Assembly (NCBI GenBank): GCA_934728585.1
Contig: CAKVDZ010000006.1
Coordinates: 27,344 to 91,343 of the forward strand
Direction: 5' to 3'
DNA: 64,000 bases
Origin: an uncultured Candidatus Melainabacteria bacterium
Lineage (GTDB): Bacteria; Cyanobacteriota; Vampirovibrionia; Gastranaerophilales; Gastranaerophilaceae
Shown here: positions 62,814 to 64,000 of the stretch, in pieces
Numbering within the stretch: the stretch's first letter is position 1
How the letters are laid out: every line of letters begins with the position of its first letter
Position numbers and translations under genes: made by a program
The notes under the pieces: model-generated
Told to the model about the DNA's origin: nothing
The model's input: only the letters and a program-made list of their open reading frames with translations
Database searches by the model: none

Positions 62814-63763
62814 TTTTAGGGCATGGTGAAATGCTTTCAAATTTAATCATAGGTACGCAAGATGCAAAATGTAAGATTGTTGGCGTTTTTAGGTACGAAA
62901 GATTAAAAACTTGTCGTGTATTTAGAAAAATAAAAGATTTTTTATTGCCATCAACAGAATACAGTTATATAAAGAGCTACAACTTGCCTGAAATTAAGTC
63001 TAACAGTGCAAATTCAGAGGCTTTTAAAAAGGAATTATTAAAGCTTCAACCTGATATTGTGCTTGTTGGAACTTGGTCAGAAATTCTGAAAAAAGATATT
63101 ATTCAATTGCCAAAAATTGCGATGATAAATGTTCACCCATCTATGTTGCCAAAATATAGAGGTCCAAATCCTTATTTGCAAACGATTTTGCATAAGGAAA
63201 AAACTACTGGACTTACATTCCATTTGATGACAGAAAAACTAGATGCAGGTCCTATTTTGTTGCAAAAAACAATTGAAATTAAACCGAATGATACGGGAAA
63301 AGAGTTAAAAGAAAGAACAGTGCTTACTGCAAGAAGTGCTGTAACAGAGCTTTTGAATTCCTTAGCAGACGATTTTATTATTCCTGTTGACCAAAGCGAA
63401 GAACGCGCTACGTACTTTCCTCAAATAAAAAATGATGATGTTATGTTGAATTTCAAACAAAACGCAGAAGATGTTTATGCGCATATTAGAGCGTTTTATC
63501 CATGGGCTAGGACATATTTTGCACATAAGAATAAGTTTTTTATACCAAACCCTTATTGCGTAGAGGTTTTAGAAAATGATACAAACGAAAAAACAGTTGG
63601 TAAAATCGTCGATAAATCACTAAAAGACAAGTCTATAACAGTTGTTTGTGGTGACGGAAAGCTATTAAAAATGTCACATTTACGACTTTATGGCTGGCAT
63701 AATCGATTATTCACAAAATTTTATATCAAACACTTTGTCAAAAAGAACGATGTTGTTGAGTAA
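62798..63763 (+). CDS. Formyltransferase-family protein (Fmt-like)
   Basis: 321 residues. The 10-formyl-THF transferase core is INVHPSMLPKYRGPNP (Asn, His) with LDAGPILLQ (Asp). The C-terminal barrel (about 215-300: AYFPWARTYFAHKNKFF) is like Fmt. N-terminal VVILGHGEMLSNLIIGT is atypical for Fmt (usual VFxGTPxFA), so it may formylate a sugar or another substrate. Start at ATG overlapping ribF. Confidence 0.75.
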   Translation: MFRVVILGHGEMLSNLIIGTQDAKCKIVGVFRYERLKTCRVFRKIKDFLLPSTEYSYIKSYNLPEIKSNSANSEAFKKELLKLQPDIVLVGTWSEILKKDIIQLPKIAMINVHPSMLPKYRGPNPYLQTILHKEKTTGLTFHLMTEKLDAGPILLQKTIEIKPNDTGKELKERTVLTARSAVTELLNSLADDFIIPVDQSEERATYFPQIKNDDVMLNFKQNAEDVYAHIRAFYPWARTYFAHKNKFFIPNPYCVEVLENDTNEKTVGKIVDKSLKDKSITVVCGDGKLLKMSHLRLYGWHNRLFTKFYIKHFVKKNDVVE

Positions 63764-63836
63764 AATTGTGAACGGTGAACTGGCATGTTATTGCACGGAT
63801 AACTTAAAGTCTTATGGCTTAATTTTCAAACAAGGC

Positions 63837-63865
63837 TTGAAAAATATGAAAAAATCATTTATAAT
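63837..63865 (+). promoter_or_regulatory. Near-consensus promoter for the poly-G gene
   Basis: TTGAAA, 17-nt spacer, TATAAT. It ends 20 nt before the ATG with an AGAGG ribosome site at the usual distance. Confidence 0.8.
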
Positions 63866-63885
63866 GATAAAAAAGAGGTATAAAA

Positions 63886-64000
63886 ATGGCTAAAAGACCT
63901 ATAAATAGTGCAACGCAGATTTCGGGGGGGGGGTAAACCCTAGTAGCTATGCGCTTTTTAGAGATTTTATAAAAAGTTTTTTTGAAAGCATAAAGGCTCT
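63886..64000 (+). pseudogene. Gene interrupted at a G10 tract, candidate phase-variable gene (partial)
   Basis: ATG with AGAGG 7 nt upstream encodes MAKRPINSATQIS followed by ten G (63924-63933) and then the stop TAA at 63934. Adding one G (or removing two) opens the frame to VNPSSYALFRDFIKSFFES up to the window end. Ten Gs in so AT-rich DNA just after a good promoter and start codon fits slipped-strand phase variation; a sequencing or assembly error at a homopolymer is the main alternative. The product is not recognised. Confidence 0.6.

Noticed and set aside
1..64000. tRNA, rRNA and CRISPR loci
   Set aside because: I looked for T-loop cores, rRNA-like conserved segments and regularly spaced repeats by eye and found none. 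A covariance search would be decisive.

Overview
This is an AT-rich, gene-dense stretch of a bacterial chromosome with about 70 protein genes on both strands. I saw no rRNA, tRNA or CRISPR array. The cell is a diderm: the window has a TolC-type outer-membrane protein with MacA/MacB partners, a TonB-ExbB-ExbD-ExbD set and an MCE (MlaD-like) lipid-transport protein. It also has a flagellin and a type IV prepilin-like protein. The mix of a diderm envelope, Firmicutes-like genes (GatD, GGGtGRT protein, a coaD-linked coiled-coil gene), low GC and many short lineage-specific secreted proteins suggests a gut Vampirovibrionia/Melainabacteria (Gastranaerophilales-like) genome. That assignment is inference; a marker-gene tree would be needed to confirm it.

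Layout. 1-5 kb: partial LPG-synthase-like membrane protein, gatD, HU, a family 2 glycosyltransferase with apt, a higBA toxin-antitoxin pair and a TPR protein. 5-11 kb (mostly minus): sugar porter, bcp with a cupin, a secreted protein, a short TspO, engB and a large secreted TPR protein. 11-16 kb (plus): xerC/D-ruvB-yibE/F-BFN, then thiL and a prepilin. 16-20 kb: a degenerate histidine kinase, a ugpC-type ATPase and fabI. 20-26 kb: GGGtGRT protein with a NifU-like scaffold, a sugar nucleotidyltransferase, a GT39-like glycosyltransferase and pgk. 26-32 kb: a uridine-kinase-like gene, two related secreted proteins and the TonB system. 31-36 kb: SulP transporter divergent from a beta-carbonic anhydrase, then typA and a DMT permease. 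36-43 kb: secreted unknowns, cdd and proBA. 43-52 kb: flagellin, metX, yebC, a small DUF2023-like gene between inverted repeats, dnaK, coaD, rplT/rpmI and a HAD phosphatase. 52-64 kb: cell-wall amidase, tolC-macA-macB, upp, MCE protein, a HerA-like protein with a broken P-loop, ribF, a formyltransferase, and a gene interrupted by a G10 tract at the window edge.

The most notable signals are: (1) a 10-G homopolymer just after a well-formed promoter, ribosome binding site and start codon, where one more G would open the frame, suggesting an ON/OFF phase-variable gene; (2) at least twelve genes whose -10 box lies exactly 6 nt before the ATG, suggesting widespread leaderless transcription; (3) a repeat family whose CGGATTTT end sits directly on the stop codons of three genes, including a 119/120-identical inverted pair flanking a small gene; (4) two proteins that keep a signalling or motor fold but have lost catalytic residues, a histidine kinase with Ser at the phospho-His position and a HerA-like protein without a Walker A motif.
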